The position numbers and the translations under genes are program-made. 64,000 bases of DNA from Plasmopara viticola (taxonomy: Eukaryota; Oomycota; Peronosporomycetes; Peronosporales; Peronosporaceae). Each line of letters begins with the position of its first letter. The first letter of the stretch is position 1. The notes below the pieces were generated by a model. It saw nothing but the letters and a program-made list of their open reading frames with translations. It ran no database searches and was not told where the DNA came from. Location: positions 248,001 to 312,000 of the forward strand of contig MBPM02000081.1 in assembly GCA_001695595.3 (NCBI GenBank), read 5' to 3'. Shown here piece after piece: positions 22,821 through 35,847 of the stretch.

Positions 22821-24571
22821 AAGTTGCAGCGTTTTTACTTTTTTTTACAGAAATAAATTGAACACGTAGATAATTAAACAATTTGACTCCCCGATCTAAG
22901 TGAAACTTTCGGTTTGCTAGGGCAAGACTCATCAAATTATTCTATATAATACCAAAGCGTTATATACTAGAGCACTGCAAGAGCAAGTACGTCACGGTCT
23001 CCCTCGTCAAAGCACCGCCAGTCACCTAAATGTAGTCTTTTGACGCGTATTATGTATTAGAAAGTGTATTGTCCTTGACTGCATCGGTCACTCATTCTCG
23101 CGTTCACTCGTTCTAGCGCTAAGTTACTCTGCCAGTTTTTTATGATTGGTCATAGAAGCCAACGCTAAAAAATAAACAGTTGATCAACTTTTACAAACAG
23201 CACGGAGCGCTTGAGTATATATTTTTACGCCATCACGCGCGCTGTTGTGTTGCTGAAGATAAGGCTGCGATAGCGATTCTACAAGTAAGAACCTTTGAAA
23301 AATGGGGGCAAGCTATTAGATGGCGCCGAGGGACCACAATAGGAAGGCTTGCAACTCCATTGAGAATTAGTGTACATCATCTATCGTTGTCCTCAGTGTT
23401 AATGCCACCTCGTTAAGTACTCCTGCATTCACGCAATGCCACAAAGCTATTCGCTGGGACGTGCAAGTTCTTGTCAGCATCTCTACTTCGATGTTGCTTT
23501 TGTCGCCACCTCCGTATGAGTTCGTTAGCCGTGAGCTTCTCAAGGATGAGCACTATACGGTGAGCACTTCAGCCATAGAGAAGGCCACGCACATCAACCA
23601 GCAACTTTTCATTCGAGCCGCAGGTAGAAACTTTTTAACGGTGAGCGCCATTAACGACTGCAAAACACGTCGAGGATAAGAAAGCCAAGACTATGTATGA
23701 GCCGTGTGGGATAGCACTTAGTTAAGCGTTAATTATATCAAAAAGATGCATAGGATGCAAAGTGTTTGCTGCCGCGTGATTCATGGACCAAGAAGTAGCG
23801 AATGTAACGTATCCTTCATCCCATGTGAGCGAACACTCGTTTTGCGATGGCTGTGGCATACATCTTACTGTAAGTATTATTGTTTGAAGTGCTCAAACTC
23901 AATCTGCGCCTGCTGGTAGGACATGAGAGGGGGTGGACTACGTCTAGGCTTCCGCCTCGTCAGTGTTTAGTATAAGTAAATGATGAGGCGCAGCAGGTGG
24001 AGGAGCCTTGGAGGCCGAAGTAACCTTCTTGAAGGTTGACTCGATCTTCGGGAATGGCCTGACCGAATTGCAACCGTCTACACTGCCTTTTTGGCCACAA
24101 ATCGAGTTCTCGTGTCGGGCCATTACAGGAAACCAGGCTTGAATATCAATAATATTGCCACATCCGACAGATACCCTTCCGATACTATCACCGGTATAGA
24201 TAACGCGATATTTAAGAAATATTTAAAGTCCATGTGAGGACCAGACATTTTTATTAATAGTAGCTCTTTTCACAGAGCATCTTGGGCTAGAGCGTAAGTG
24301 TTATTTTGCCCAATGTTGTCACTTTCGAAGTAAGAAAGGCAAAACATTCGATTGGAATTGATAGCTAAAAGGTTGGCGTCAAACAAGCGTGACACTGGGC
24401 TTACGCACGCACACCACATGTAACCATTCATTTTTCTACAATTTAGGGTGCATCTTGTCACGAAAACCGGAATACGATATGCCGAATTACCACCAATCAA
24501 TTCTGCTAATATTTACCTACTAATCAAATTTGTCACGAAATCTTTGAAAGGCTACCCCGCCCGTCTCCCCT
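22821..24571 (+). repeat. A 3' flank and B upstream region, unit 2
   Basis: The least interrupted copy of this ~1.7-kb block. It contains CGCCAGTCACCTAAATGTAG, two conserved short frames (23180-23416, 78 codons; 23461-23679, 72 codons) also open in units 3 and/or 4, and then a GGGTGGACTACGTCTAGG block. It ends with the B leader (TTACCACCAATCAATTCTG near 24486 and TTTGTCACGAAATC). The short frames have no signal peptide and shift frame between each other. I read them as relics of an older gene and not as genes. Confidence 0.6.
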
Positions 24572-26723
24572 ATGCGCAGCGCATACTACGTAGCTATCGC
24601 GCTACTCATTGCGGCCAGCTGTTCGGCTGCTGAATTGACCAGGCCGAGCCTAAAAAAGTACCTAACAATGGTTTTGTGACGTCTGGTGGCACCGTTGACA
24701 AGATGCTGCCGAAGCGAGTTCTTCGAGGAAGTCGTGACCTAAAGAACAAATGGGCGGTCCGCGGCGGTGAAGACCGCATGTTGAACAAATGGGCGGTCCA
24801 CGGCGGTGAAGACCGCATGTTGAACCGTTTTTGAATAGATCAGACCATTACAAAAGCGGCTAATGTGATGGGAGCAAATCGAGACGATGTGATTGTGAAG
24901 GCTGCAGAGGCAATGACAAACAATAAGCAATTGGATCCTACGTCAAATATCATCAATACTAAGCACCAGCCCATCAAAACAAGGCCTATCATTGTGTATG
25001 TAGACAAGCACTGCTGCATGCTACACCAAATCCAAAAAAGGCTGTGGTGACGGTGGCGAACGACGTGCCGTTCGTATTGGCAAAAAGACTGGAGAGAGAA
25101 AAGCCGACGAACACAGTCAATAAGGCTGGAAGACCTATAACGCAGCATGACTACCGACCTGCATCTTTAGGCTCTCCGACGACCAGCGCCGTTGCTCCTG
25201 ATGGCCAATTTAATAAGCAGTTGATCACTCAGAAGGCGTTAGAGTTCGACTTGATTAAACGACCTGACGAGGTGAAGGTCAGAGACAGCAAACGCCAGCG
25301 CACCAACCCGATGCTTAACAATATGGATGGAGGAGAATTGCATCTTCGGCCCAATTTAGAAAAATTCTCCGGCGCCGGTGGCAAACAATATGCCATTTGT
25401 ATGGGCAAATAAACTGGGAAGAACTGAGCCGATTGTCACAATCACTAATGTTAGAACTACAACGCAGCACGACTATCGACGTGCAACTTCAGTCTCTTCC
25501 CCGACTACCGCCGCTGTCCTAATGGTCGACGTAACAAGCAGCTGGTTGTCCAAAAGGCGATAAAGATCGGCACGGACAAACGCCTTGACGAGGTGATGAT
25601 GAAAACCAGCAAGCGTCCACGCATCGACCCGACGCTCAAGAATGTGGGTGGAAAAGAACTGTATGTTACGCCGAATGCAATAATTTCTTTGGGTCAGTGG
25701 CAAACAATGCGCCATTCGCATTGGCAAAGAGACCGGAAAGAGACGAGCCGATTGTCTCAAACATGCTGTAAGACCCATGAAAACAACGCAGCACGGCAAC
25801 CGGCTTGCGCTGCCCGGCTATTCTACGACCAGCGCCGCTTCTGGTAGTCGACGTGAAAAGCACAGGATCGGTCAGTAGGCGTCAGAAATCGGCATAAACA
25901 AACATTCTGACGAGGTGGAGATCAGAGACAAACAGCGCCAGCGTATTGACCCAACACTTGACAATGTGGATGGAGAAGAAGTGCATGCTCCACCAACTCC
26001 AGAAAAATCTTTGGTGGTGGTGGGAAGCAAGGCGCTGTTCGTATTGGCAAGTAGACTGAGAAAAAAAAGCCGACTGCCGAAAAATGCAATTAGATATCTA
26101 ACGAAGCACAACTACCGACCCGAAATTTCAGACTCTTTTTCGACTAGCGTTGTTGGTCCTGATGATCCACTCAGCAACCAATGATCGCTGATAAGGTTTT
26201 GAAATATGACCTAAACAAACTTCCTGACGAAGCGGATCCTTTGCACTTGCGAAAAGAAACTGCGCATCACGCGGTGTTATACCGTCAAAGCGTTTCCGAT
26301 GATTGGAGGGTGCGCACGCGTGTAATCGACAAGGGAAGTGAGGAAGAAAGAAAGGTCCACGAGGCATTTGTTTAAATCTGCCATTCCACCAGTATCTGCA
26401 AGAGACGGCTACGATGATTCGCTCACTGAAATAGAAAGATAATTCATGTCCAAACGCCATGCATGTGCATAGATCACTCGGGGATTTTAGCAAAATTGCA
26501 GAAACCAGAAGATGCAAAGCAATTGGTGGAGCCAGATTCGGCAAAATTACTAAGGTATGCAGTGACGGCTAGTAAAATAAATGAATTTGGAGGAGGTCTA
26601 CATTGTGAAGTTCATGATCGTGTACGAGCTATTTTATGATTTTGCCACAGAAATGTAGGTTTAGTCGAGAACTTAACCCCGAAACGTAATCGTCGTCATT
26701 TGATCTTGGAGCTTTTGAATTAA
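24572..26723 (+). pseudogene. Effector B2 pseudogene, unit 2
   Basis: Colinear with the intact B4 gene. The start ATG (24572) and signal peptide are kept, but one T is lost after GCTGAA (about 24635), shifting the frame before the RxLR segment. Later breaks follow near 25370, 25545, 25690 and 25880, and an ATGA at 26183 breaks the frame again. All four repeats remain detectable (SKRQRTNPML, SKRPRIDPTL and RQRIDPTLDN anchors). The C-terminal domain has lost codons around the HEAF segment (near 26370) and carries further stops. A 39-bp in-frame duplication sits at 24745-24822. The original stop TAA at 26721-26723 is retained. Confidence 0.88.
24745..24822 (+). repeat. 39-bp direct repeat inside B2
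   Basis: The block from AACAAATGGGCGGTCC to GACCGCATGTTG occurs twice (24745-24783 and 24784-24822) with one difference. It corresponds to the codons around the EDR site of the B effector, so the dEER-like motif is duplicated. B3 and B4 have one copy. Confidence 0.9.
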
Positions 26724-29480
26724 ATCAGTGGCAACAGCATTCGTCCCGCTCGTTTTTTTCTCACTAGCTTCTGTACAACTTTTACAAATTAAGCCATTGC
26801 AAAAAAATTAGTTAAGCAAATTTTAGTGAGAAGCGCTTATTTATATAAATATGCCTTGCGCCGTAGCGCGCGCTGTTGTGTTATGAACGACAAAGGTGCA
26901 GTCGTGACTCTGCAAGTCAAGATTTTAAAATTGCGCACAAGCTTTGAAGTGGCACTATAGGACCAGTTAAATTACTAGCAAAAATGTATATCATTTATTG
27001 TAGTCCTCACTACTTATGCCATCTTGTGACGCACTCTTGCCTTCACGCGGTACCACAAAACCATTTGCCGTAGCGTGTACATTTTTATTGTACAATCCCC
27101 TTTTGTCGCCTCCTAGTGTTTACATTGCAGCTATCTGTTTGACGGCGGCGATAAATCATTGGTCGAGAGCTTCCTAGTGATGAGCACCAGCACCCTCAAC
27201 GCTTAAGTCACAGAAACGACCAAGCACATCGTCCAGCCCCTTTAAATTAGGGCGACAGCAGACACTTTTTTAGGGAAAGCACCATCAACGCCTGCAAAAG
27301 AATGTCATACACAACGACCTTTAGCTTGAGTCAGGGCCGCGGGTCAGCAATTGTTCGATCGTCTCGGAAGTAAGGTTTCTGCCACCACGCGCTTGATGGG
27401 CCAAAAAGTAGCAAGTAATACGTGTCCTATAAACGAAGACTCGTTTTGCGACAGCTGTGGCACTATTGTATCGTAGGAATCATATATCACATACTACCAG
27501 GCTGCTGTTGGGTCAAATTTACAAATGCAGACGCCTAGGGCGAATGCCCTGTGTAAGCCAAAGCCGCCTACATTGAGCGTTAAGGCCCTCGATGATCCTT
27601 GCAACCAAGCAGGGAAAGATCCTATACTTTGGCCAGAAAGACAAAAAAAGGCAATGTGTTTGTCATCCCAAGGACAGAGCAATAGAGAATGGTTTTAGTC
27701 GTTTTGATCCTCGGTGGACATGGGCTTATTCTATGTGCGGCACCTAAGTTGAGACGAAATTTCTCTTTGTGAGAAGTGAAAATCACATTTTTTTACAGCC
27801 TAGCTGTGCGGAGGTCTTATAGATTACGCTTTTGCGGTCCGCTAGTTACCTTTGCCCACAAGTAAGTAGCTCTTCTTAATACGATGGACGGCGAGCTTTT
27901 ATCCAAAAAAGTGTTAGTCGCCGTCTTTTTAAACGATCTGCGCACATGCGTCAACACCCGCTCACTTTGTAGAAAGCCTAAACACTAACTTACAAGTGGT
28001 AAGCGTAAGAACAGACTCAAAAAGCCAGAGCTGATCGTACATTACAGAACATATAGAGTTCAGCTATGCTGATGAAGAGGTGGCAGACATACAAGCAGCT
28101 GTTCAGCGTATGTGCCTCCGTCAACATTAGATCTGCGGTGACACTTGCTATTGTGATTCTTTCATCAAGCATGTCGAATTTTCTGAGACCAAAACTAGTA
28201 CGGCGCGGTGAAAAAGAAGTGTGGTCTACTGTGAGAAAATTTAGCTTTATGGCTCTTGAAAAAAGTAAAAGTCGTCAAACTTCAGCCCATAGAGTAACGA
28301 CTCATTTGCTTAGATCGCGCTTGCCAGAGTGACCTGCTCTTTTTTTAGAAATCAGTGAATGATTCTAGCAAGCCACGTCTTCTAAGGGTCGATTAATTAC
28401 ATTCGACGCTTAAATATCGAAGAATACTTGCAAGCTTATCCGACTAAAATTTTTACTCTTCACTTAGCGGCAGAAGCGGAATCATTGTGACCAGGGTCCA
28501 GGAGATTTTGAGCTCTAATTCTTCCTCTTTCGATAGCATCGGAAGCAGTTAGCTTTCGTACTAAATGCGAAGCCTAATGTCACCCTAGGAATGGTGTGAC
28601 TACCGCATGTGCGGGGCTAGCTAAAGGACAAAGGTCTTCGGTTGCACCCGCTTTGCTCCAAGCGAAAGCTAGGTGAGTCACGAATATATTAGCTAGGATG
28701 AAGAAGCGCTATTAGTGTGGTCTTCAGAAGAAGTCGTTTAAAGTGTTAGACATGGGTGTGTCTGAATCGGATACCGAGCATATCGAGAATAGGTGTCCGC
28801 AACGTGTAGTAGCACTAAAACTACTCGCGGTGCTCGTCGAAGTAGTTCTTTCTACATATATTGATTGATATGGCTGACTTGAAGCCAAGGCAGTACAAGC
28901 TATTCCATACCACTGCACGTGGAACGAAACGAAAGCCACTGAGCGATGCAGCATTTTCTGCATGCCGTTAGCGGCGTGAAGGGTTCTCAGACAAGGCATC
29001 TAAATCAAGGATCTGCATTTTACGTGCAGTGTCACGTTATAAACGCTTCAACTCTCGTCAAGTTTTGCTTTTACACAAAGATACACTGCACAGTATGTGC
29101 ACGAAAGTCCCATATTTTCGGTTGTATTGTGCTTTGACAAACACTGAGATATTTTAGTGCAGCCCCGTTTCACAGAATTCACAAGAGCCGCCAATTCAAA
29201 TCCACCACAACTGATTAAGGTCTCAAGAATTGAAAGAGCCGCGAGTTTAAATATACCACAATTTATTGAGGCCCTAAGTGTATAAAAACAACATGCGCTT
29301 TGTACATAGGTCGCAGTCTTATTTGCTGTAAATTAGGGGGAAAAAGGACATGGTAGTTCTATCTAGAGCTCAGGCTTGTGTTGCCTGGGTTGATATCTTG
29401 CGAATTTCGAGGATTGTCAGAGATAAATTGTCTTCGACCCGAGGTAACTAGCACGAGAAACGTACTTTGTTTAAAAGCAG
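26724..29480 (+). repeat. B 3' flank, copy 2
   Basis: Colinear with 13901-16680 and 46488-49190. Contains an 88-codon plus-strand frame at 28066-28332 (MLMKRWQTYKQLFS start) that is shortened in unit 3 and interrupted in unit 1, and a 91-codon minus-strand frame at 28724-28999. Neither shows a known domain. No gene is called. Confidence 0.65.
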
Positions 29481-31038
29481 CTGAGATTATAATACCCTGA
29501 AGATTTGCTTGATCCCGGAAAAGCTGCTGTAATTGATTCTACGTGGTGATAGTATCACAAGAATGAGTGTAAGTCACATTTATCTTCTTAATAGTTACGT
29601 CAGTAATAAGAAGTTCAAAGCGAGACTGCTATAACCACGCACATACCTTCCGCAAGCTTACACTAGAAAAGTGACTCCTTTAGAACCAAATCTCTGTGAA
29701 AGATGATAGATAAAGAGTGACCTCCAAAACGTTTTCGTGGCGCGCATAGCAAAAGAGCGTACAGCTTGGTGGCATAGCTTTTTTTAAAACTTACGGGGGG
29801 CTGCTACCTTCTCCTCTATCTCGACATACTCGTTGTCCAACGAGTAAATGGACTTTTACAGGACCTTAACTAACGTCAGCATCTGGACGTGAGTAAGCGA
29901 CAAAGTTCCCGCCTGAAACTTTGGGGATTACGGCCGGACCCACTTCAAGTAATGTATTGAGGGTGGTTAATCCTTTGTCTTATTGTTTCTTTAATTGGTG
30001 ACTTCATCAGCAAGGGTATTATTGGTCGGGGCTTGATCTTTGGGAGCTACGGCATACTGAAATGAATGACAAGTGAGTCTGACAGCAAAATTATTGTCAT
30101 TAAAGTGTTACTCCTGGTAATGAGACCACTTTGCCAGTCAGCCTACGGCTTCTTCACAGCTTCAGCGGAAAGAGAGTCAGACAAATATTAGACGGGCTAT
30201 TGCAACGCCTCTCCTCATATATAGCGTTCGAAGCATCGTCTGAAGAATGAGGTGTCTGTACACCAGTAGGCGAAGAAAATAGATAAGCGTGTGTTTTCCG
30301 TGGGAGGCTCTTCCAATACGTTTGGTCAGCGTCATCACCTAACCAAATTAAAAGGAAATCAAGGAAAAGCTCATTTTCTCCGAACGAATGAATAAATATT
30401 CTAGTGTAAAGGATCGTTCTTTAAAGCCGAGTTTTGGTTGTCGTTTATTTGTCTTTAGGCAATTTATTATGATCAAAAGCTGATTTGCTGATTAAAGCGC
30501 GCAAACACATTTCTTCTTGATGCACAATATAGCCTTTTCGGTATCTAAACCAGTTCGCTTTCAGCTTAAATTGCGTAAAATTTTGAAATAACAACAGCTT
30601 TTGCGTAAATCGTAACGCAAATTTCAGCTTTTTCTAAAGAATAGGTAGAACCATAATTTTTTGCTGGAGTATGTGTACCAGCCTTCAAAACGCAAGTTAT
30701 CGCACACCCTGATCCTCTTAAGACCAAGAATAATGAACGGTCATTGACTGGAAGATCATAAGCAAATTTGAAGTTCATAGCATGCAGAAAGAAATTTGGC
30801 CATTTTAAGAGAGCGTACCATATTGTTATAGACTGAATTATCACGAGGAGATGGAAGCACGCCGATTTATTTGATCATGAAATTTATTTGAAGCATAACG
30901 TCAGAGCGCGCTTCGAACGGCTATAGGAGCTGGTTTATTGCAAACCTTTGGACTTGAGGGAAAATTTGTACCACAAGGTAATTTTGCTCCATACACTATA
31001 GTACTCGAAGGTGGATGGTGTCACTTTCAATTTAAGTA
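29481..31038 (+). repeat. A-upstream flank, copy 3
   Basis: Same ~1.5-kb block as copies 1, 2 and 4, interrupted at 31039 by the composite MULE. Its last 227 bp resume after 36081 and lead into A3. No gene supported. Confidence 0.75.
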
Positions 31039-31218
31039 GGGAAATGATACCGGGCAAGCACTTTTCGCTAACGGGCAGGCACTGATTTTTATATGAGTTA
31101 AATTGATTGGCATTTCTTCTCTGTAATTACCTGGAGGGTTAATTCTCAGTCGTGATATCAATTCTCATATGCTACACAAATCTCAGATGCAACTTATCCC
31201 AAAACTACTATTCGAGAT

Positions 31219-33125
31219 TTTCTGTGTTTTCTATATTTTACACTCGTGGGCTGGTGCTACTGGCACTTGCCTCATACCCGTCTGGAAGCATGGCTATCCA
31301 TGCTTTCCATCAGAATAAATACTGAGTATTATCATTCCATCGCGTTGATATATGGATATGTGGCTATTGTCCATGCTATCTATACTCTTTTAATGATCGT
31401 TTTGTCTTGCTCGAGGAAAAGTGTGGTGTTTTCTATCACCAATGGTGTTAAGCTGCCTGATTATATTAAAGGAGTTGGTAAACGCTGGTGTCGTATCGCA
31501 CCATTAAGGCACGGTGTTGTTTGGATTTACCTGGCTGTATTTAAGCAAGATGATTTCTTCGAAGTGGATGGGTAATACTCTGATAATGTGTTGCTATTTC
31601 GAGATATAGTGGAGACTGCTTTGCAAACTTGTCAAGCGTATTGAATTAGTCTGCTGCTTCCACGCAAGGGGGTCAATTGCATCTTCGTGGCACTGCTTGT
31701 TTTAAATTGCTGGAGCACAGCGCTCGTGCACTCCTTTTTTCACGATCAAGTCCATAAAAAAGGCTTGCTTGCGACTGTTTTTTAGATTTGGTCTCTTCGA
31801 TGGGAATCACAACTTTACTAGTGGTGTCATAAATTCCGGATTTCGATTTTTATAACAACGGCTTTCATTTCTCAAGTGGTATGGACTTGGAGAGTCAATG
31901 CGATGAGTGAATTTAAAATCATTTTTGTTGCCTCGTGGACGGACATGGCTTTGTTATTTGTGTTTGCTTTAAGTATGCTAGGAAGCATGAACAACATTAA
32001 AAAACGTATGCGTGCCAAGCCAGCGGTTAGCTATGAAAGTGCTACCCGCACTTTGAGACGAGCAAAATCCGTCGCTCCTCTTTAACGAGATTCTAATTAA
32101 TTCTACAAGTGGAGCTTTTAATATGAATCAACGCTTCTTGCATTGTTGAGTAGAAAAAATAAAGCAGGGATGCTTTTTTCTTTGAAATTTATCGTGTTAG
32201 CACTGCATGTGTACGCTGAGTCGACGCCTGAGTTATCACAATGTACCATGCAAGTGAAGCCGTGGTTGACGTCTCAAGCGTTTTGCTCGTTGCTTGAACT
32301 TAATTGCGATAGATCAGGCTTTGGCGATGCTATAGCTGACGTCTCTGCGCAATGGAGTGAATTCGATCCTGCGACAGTAGTGCGAGTCGTGATACGCAAT
32401 TGCCCCTCGCTGGAAGTTCCTGTGACGTTGACTCAGTTTGTGGGATTGAAAGAGATCAAGATCTACAACTCGACAATTTTGAGCTGGAGTGATGAGGCCG
32501 CTATAGCTCAAGCCTTTCGTCCATTACTGACGACGCTATTTCTCGTGCGAGTTAATATGTCAAATGGTGAGCTACCTCTCGGGCTTCGAGCTGAGGACTT
32601 TCCTCAGTCACTGGAAGATATTGAGATATGTGTCACAAATCTGCAATTTTTGCCGAAGGATCTTGACTTGAAGTGACCGCAAAACGCGAGTATTTACCTT
32701 GAAGCTAGTCAATTCAAACAAGTACCGCCACCACTAGTCCGACTTGTTCCATTTGACTTTTCGTTGTCACATAATCCAATCTCGATTATTCCAAAAGAAC
32801 TTTTTGAGACCGAGTCAGTCGCATATCTCAATTTTGGTAGCACGTTGATTTCAGAACTTCCCGGAGACGTGTCAAATATAGCTTCTTCGGTGTACGATGT
32901 CAATCTGCGAGATACTGGTGTTTCTTTTTTCTGGTCGTGGATTGATTCGTTGGCCATCACTCCCATAGAGATTCCATGGATATCCGCTGGAAGAACTTCG
33001 TACTGCTCAGACTTACAACACATTTTTGATATGCAACGTAATGACTTAGCGAGTTCGCCACCGATACAATCCGAGGTGTCGATTTTGCAAATTGCCAGCA
33101 TGGGGAAATGGGCTGTTTCAAAAAA
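31219..33125 (+). pseudogene. Captured oomycete LRR membrane-protein fragment
   Basis: A single frame is maintained for about 1.9 kb (segments 31246-31575, 31876-32085, 32143-32676 and 32764-33125 are all in phase), interrupted only by scattered stops. One is the TGA at 32674, where the family usually has Trp before PQ. The N-terminal half has hydrophobic segments (IYGYVAIVHAIYTLLMIVL, LLFVFALSMLG). The C-terminal half has LRR-like units (FVGLKEIKIYNSTILSW, FPQSLEDIEICVTNLQFLP, LSHNPISIIPKELF, LISELPGDVSNI). This matches my memory of a large Phytophthora-type family of membrane LRR proteins. Both ends of the gene are missing: the left TIR and the internal MULE end truncate it. Confidence 0.75.
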
Positions 33126-33176
33126 GGAAATGATACCGGGCAAGCACTTTTCGCTTACGGGCAGGCACTGATGTTC
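33126..33176. repeat. Internal MULE terminus
   Basis: GGAAATGATACCGGGCAAGC and the following GGGCAGGCACTGATGTT repeat the left end of the composite element. It directly abuts the LRR fragment and is the presumed original left end of the transposase-bearing MULE. Confidence 0.8.
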
Positions 33177-33647
33177 ATATGGAACCCTGAGATGAATTTC
33201 CATGCGAAAAATAGATACCACATGCTAGCTATGAGTTTTGTGAGAGAAACCCATACATTCTACGTAGCAAACATGTGATGATGATGATTTCTTGTGTACG
33301 GAAGATCGTTCAAAACACCCGAACTTGACGTGAACATTGACATTGACGTCGATGTCAGCGTTCCCTCTACCGTAATAAATCCATCATCCAAGGCGCATAG
33401 TTTACGAGGGAGTGCCATACATTACACGCGCACGCGATGGTTTATTAAATAGTCGGGGGGGGACATTACAACTTGAAAGATCTACCTTGGATCAGAAAAT
33501 CTACTAGTACATCCAAACAGCATCGGCATTGACATTGGCATCACCGGCCTTGCTCATATTCCAGCATTTGCACCTCCTCTTCCGTCAAATCAGTCCATGC
33601 TCACAGCGCTGCATCTGCTTGTACAGCTTCTTCTTGCGTTGCAGGTG

Positions 33648-35847
33648 TTACAGCAGGTGCAGGTGCGAGCTGCAAGGATGGTTGCGATGCCGAGGATGCC
33701 GATGCCAGTGCACGTCGTCGTCGCGGTGACGCAGATACCACGGTTGGATTGGGACACGTGCGTGAATTGTGGCCTTGTTACCGGCAGTTCCCGTTCGAGT
33801 TACCTCCTTTTGGGTTCTCTCTCCGAAAGCGTTCTCGACGTGCTCGAATGCAGAGAGATCGCGACGGGTGCTGTTGCTGTTGCTGTTGCGGTTGTCGTTG
33901 TTGCGGTTCGAAGCAACACGAGGTCGGCCAAAGCGGCGAACTCTGGCAGTGTCATGGATCCCATCGCTTGCTACTGCCGCTAAATGTTGCAAAAGTACGC
34001 GTTTCCGGTGATCCGGGGCATCTTTTAAATGCTCTGTCATGTGTTTGATCGCAGCAGCAACTTGGTTCTGCAAAGGAAGAACAAGAGCTAGAATTGCAGT
34101 CACCTTTGGTGGTTGGTACAAGCACCAATGCTGATGGAATTCGCTCAAAGTCAACTGTACTCGAGATGAGCGAAGAGCATGCCTGCAAGGATACCCGAGG
34201 AACGCCGAAAATATGCCTTGGCACGCTCGCAAATTAATATCAGCAGGTGCATCAAAGTCATCGTCAACTGTCTCTGGGTTGACGTTAATGTCAATATCGA
34301 GGAGGCCGCCGGCGCCCGCGTCACCATCAGCAACAACAACAGGATCAGTATCAGCAGCAGCGTCAGCATCGGCGTCAGTCAAAAAACGCCGCCGATACTG
34401 TTTGTAGCATAGTCGCAATCCAGCTACAGAGATCATTGTCATGACCCGCGCAAATCGATGTCCAAAACGCATATTCGCAACTGACCTTTCAACGTTGTTC
34501 TGATGGCGGATGGCGTTGAGCTGGACGTGGCATGCTAGCCGCAATCCTCTTTCCTCGGAGAGAAGATTGCCCGTAGAGACTCCAAGCCAAGTCTTCAACG
34601 AGTGATACGCAGACTCAACCCGGGAGGTGGTGAGATGCCCGTAATGCCTAACACCATGCAAGAAACAAGACACAAATCTCTTATTGTGGATAAGCCAGGT
34701 ATCTTCAACGTAACGCAACACAACGGCAGGATACTTCCCTCGCATCATGTCAAGCTGCGCGTTGTATTTGTCAATTTTGGACCTGCTGACAAAGCAATTC
34801 CAGCCCCTTGCGAATACATCGTATGCCTCGTTGTGTACAAAATAACGGCGAGTTTTAACCATGAGTTTTTGTTGATGTGCCATCTGCATAATAATCGATG
34901 GAAATCGGGAAATACAGCAGCAAGGGTGTTCGTCAGCGCCAGTTCGCGATCGGTGACAAATACAACATCATCGTTGTTGTTGCCGATTATGCCGTAATTC
35001 TTTAAGACGTTGCTGATATGCCTCATCGTCCAGACATAATCATCCTCCCTCTCGGCGTCCGTAAAGCAGTAGGCGAACGTAAATGTCTGGTTTGTGGAGG
35101 TGACACCAACGATATGCAGAAGAGGCAGTCCAAATTTGTTCGTCTTGTACGTCGCGTCAGTCAACCAAACCCGGCAAGCTGAGAACCTCTCGCAGATTTC
35201 TTTGGCGCAAGATGGTACAATCAGTAGATGGGACAGCTGCTGCTGGTAATCTAGCTGCGTAAACTATGTTGCTGTAGGCGCAAGGCTGTCAAGTAGAGCT
35301 TTTATTGGCGTACGACCCGCAAGGAATTAAGGCGTTCGGCCTGCCGCAAGTTGTAGATATCTCTGGCCGTAATGGAGACGTTGTCGTCCCGCAAGTCTGT
35401 TACAAATCTTGCGGGTTTGACGCTCTTGCGGAGGTCAGAAAGTACACCTTGGCGCTGCTCTTCTGTCAGTTGACGGCCTCTGGGTTGTACCGATTTGTGC
35501 GCAGAGGATGGATGGTTGTGCTCTCCATGCTGTACCACGATTTTCCAGACAGTGCGCCCCTTATTGCTTTCGATTTTGAGTCGGAACCCACAGCCAGTGC
35601 TTCTACTTGGTCTGATACGTTTACGGCTAGCTTCTGAGTTCCCAGCACCGATGGAGGCAGGATTTTTGTGACATGAGCATACAAGAACATTGTTCTTGAC
35701 GTCGTCTGTTGTCGGATTGTTGTCGTAGTAGTACGTGTGTTTGACTGACACAATAAACTCCTCATCTCCGAGCTCCGTGTTTATAGGTTTGCGTGCGTCC
35801 TCGTGAGAGCTGAAGACACGCTGGTCAAGAGTTTTCATGGTGTTCAT
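33648..35847 (-). pseudogene. MULE transposase, frameshifted
   Basis: The N-terminal part (35847-35302) has a FAR1/WRKY-GCM1-like zinc finger: VLVCSCHK, TGCGF and GEHNHPS supply the C-C-H-H ligands. After a frame break near 35300, the MULE DDE core follows: LTDATYKTNKF (first Asp), VVFVTDRELALT (second Asp) and CRWHINK. A second break near 34870 leads into SRVESAYHSLK (catalytic Glu) and a SWIM-like ACQGIFSAFLGYPCRH in the C-terminal half, ending with SAFEHVENAF. All three catalytic residues are still encoded, but at least two frameshifts prevent one polypeptide. This is the transposase of the GGGAAATGATACC family in this window. Confidence 0.85.

Noticed and set aside
33769..34412. Plus-strand frames with poly-Cys/Ser/Ala tracts (33597-34412)
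   Set aside because: Antisense to the MULE transposase C-terminus; the low-complexity tracts reflect Asn/Asp/Ala-rich codons on the other strand.
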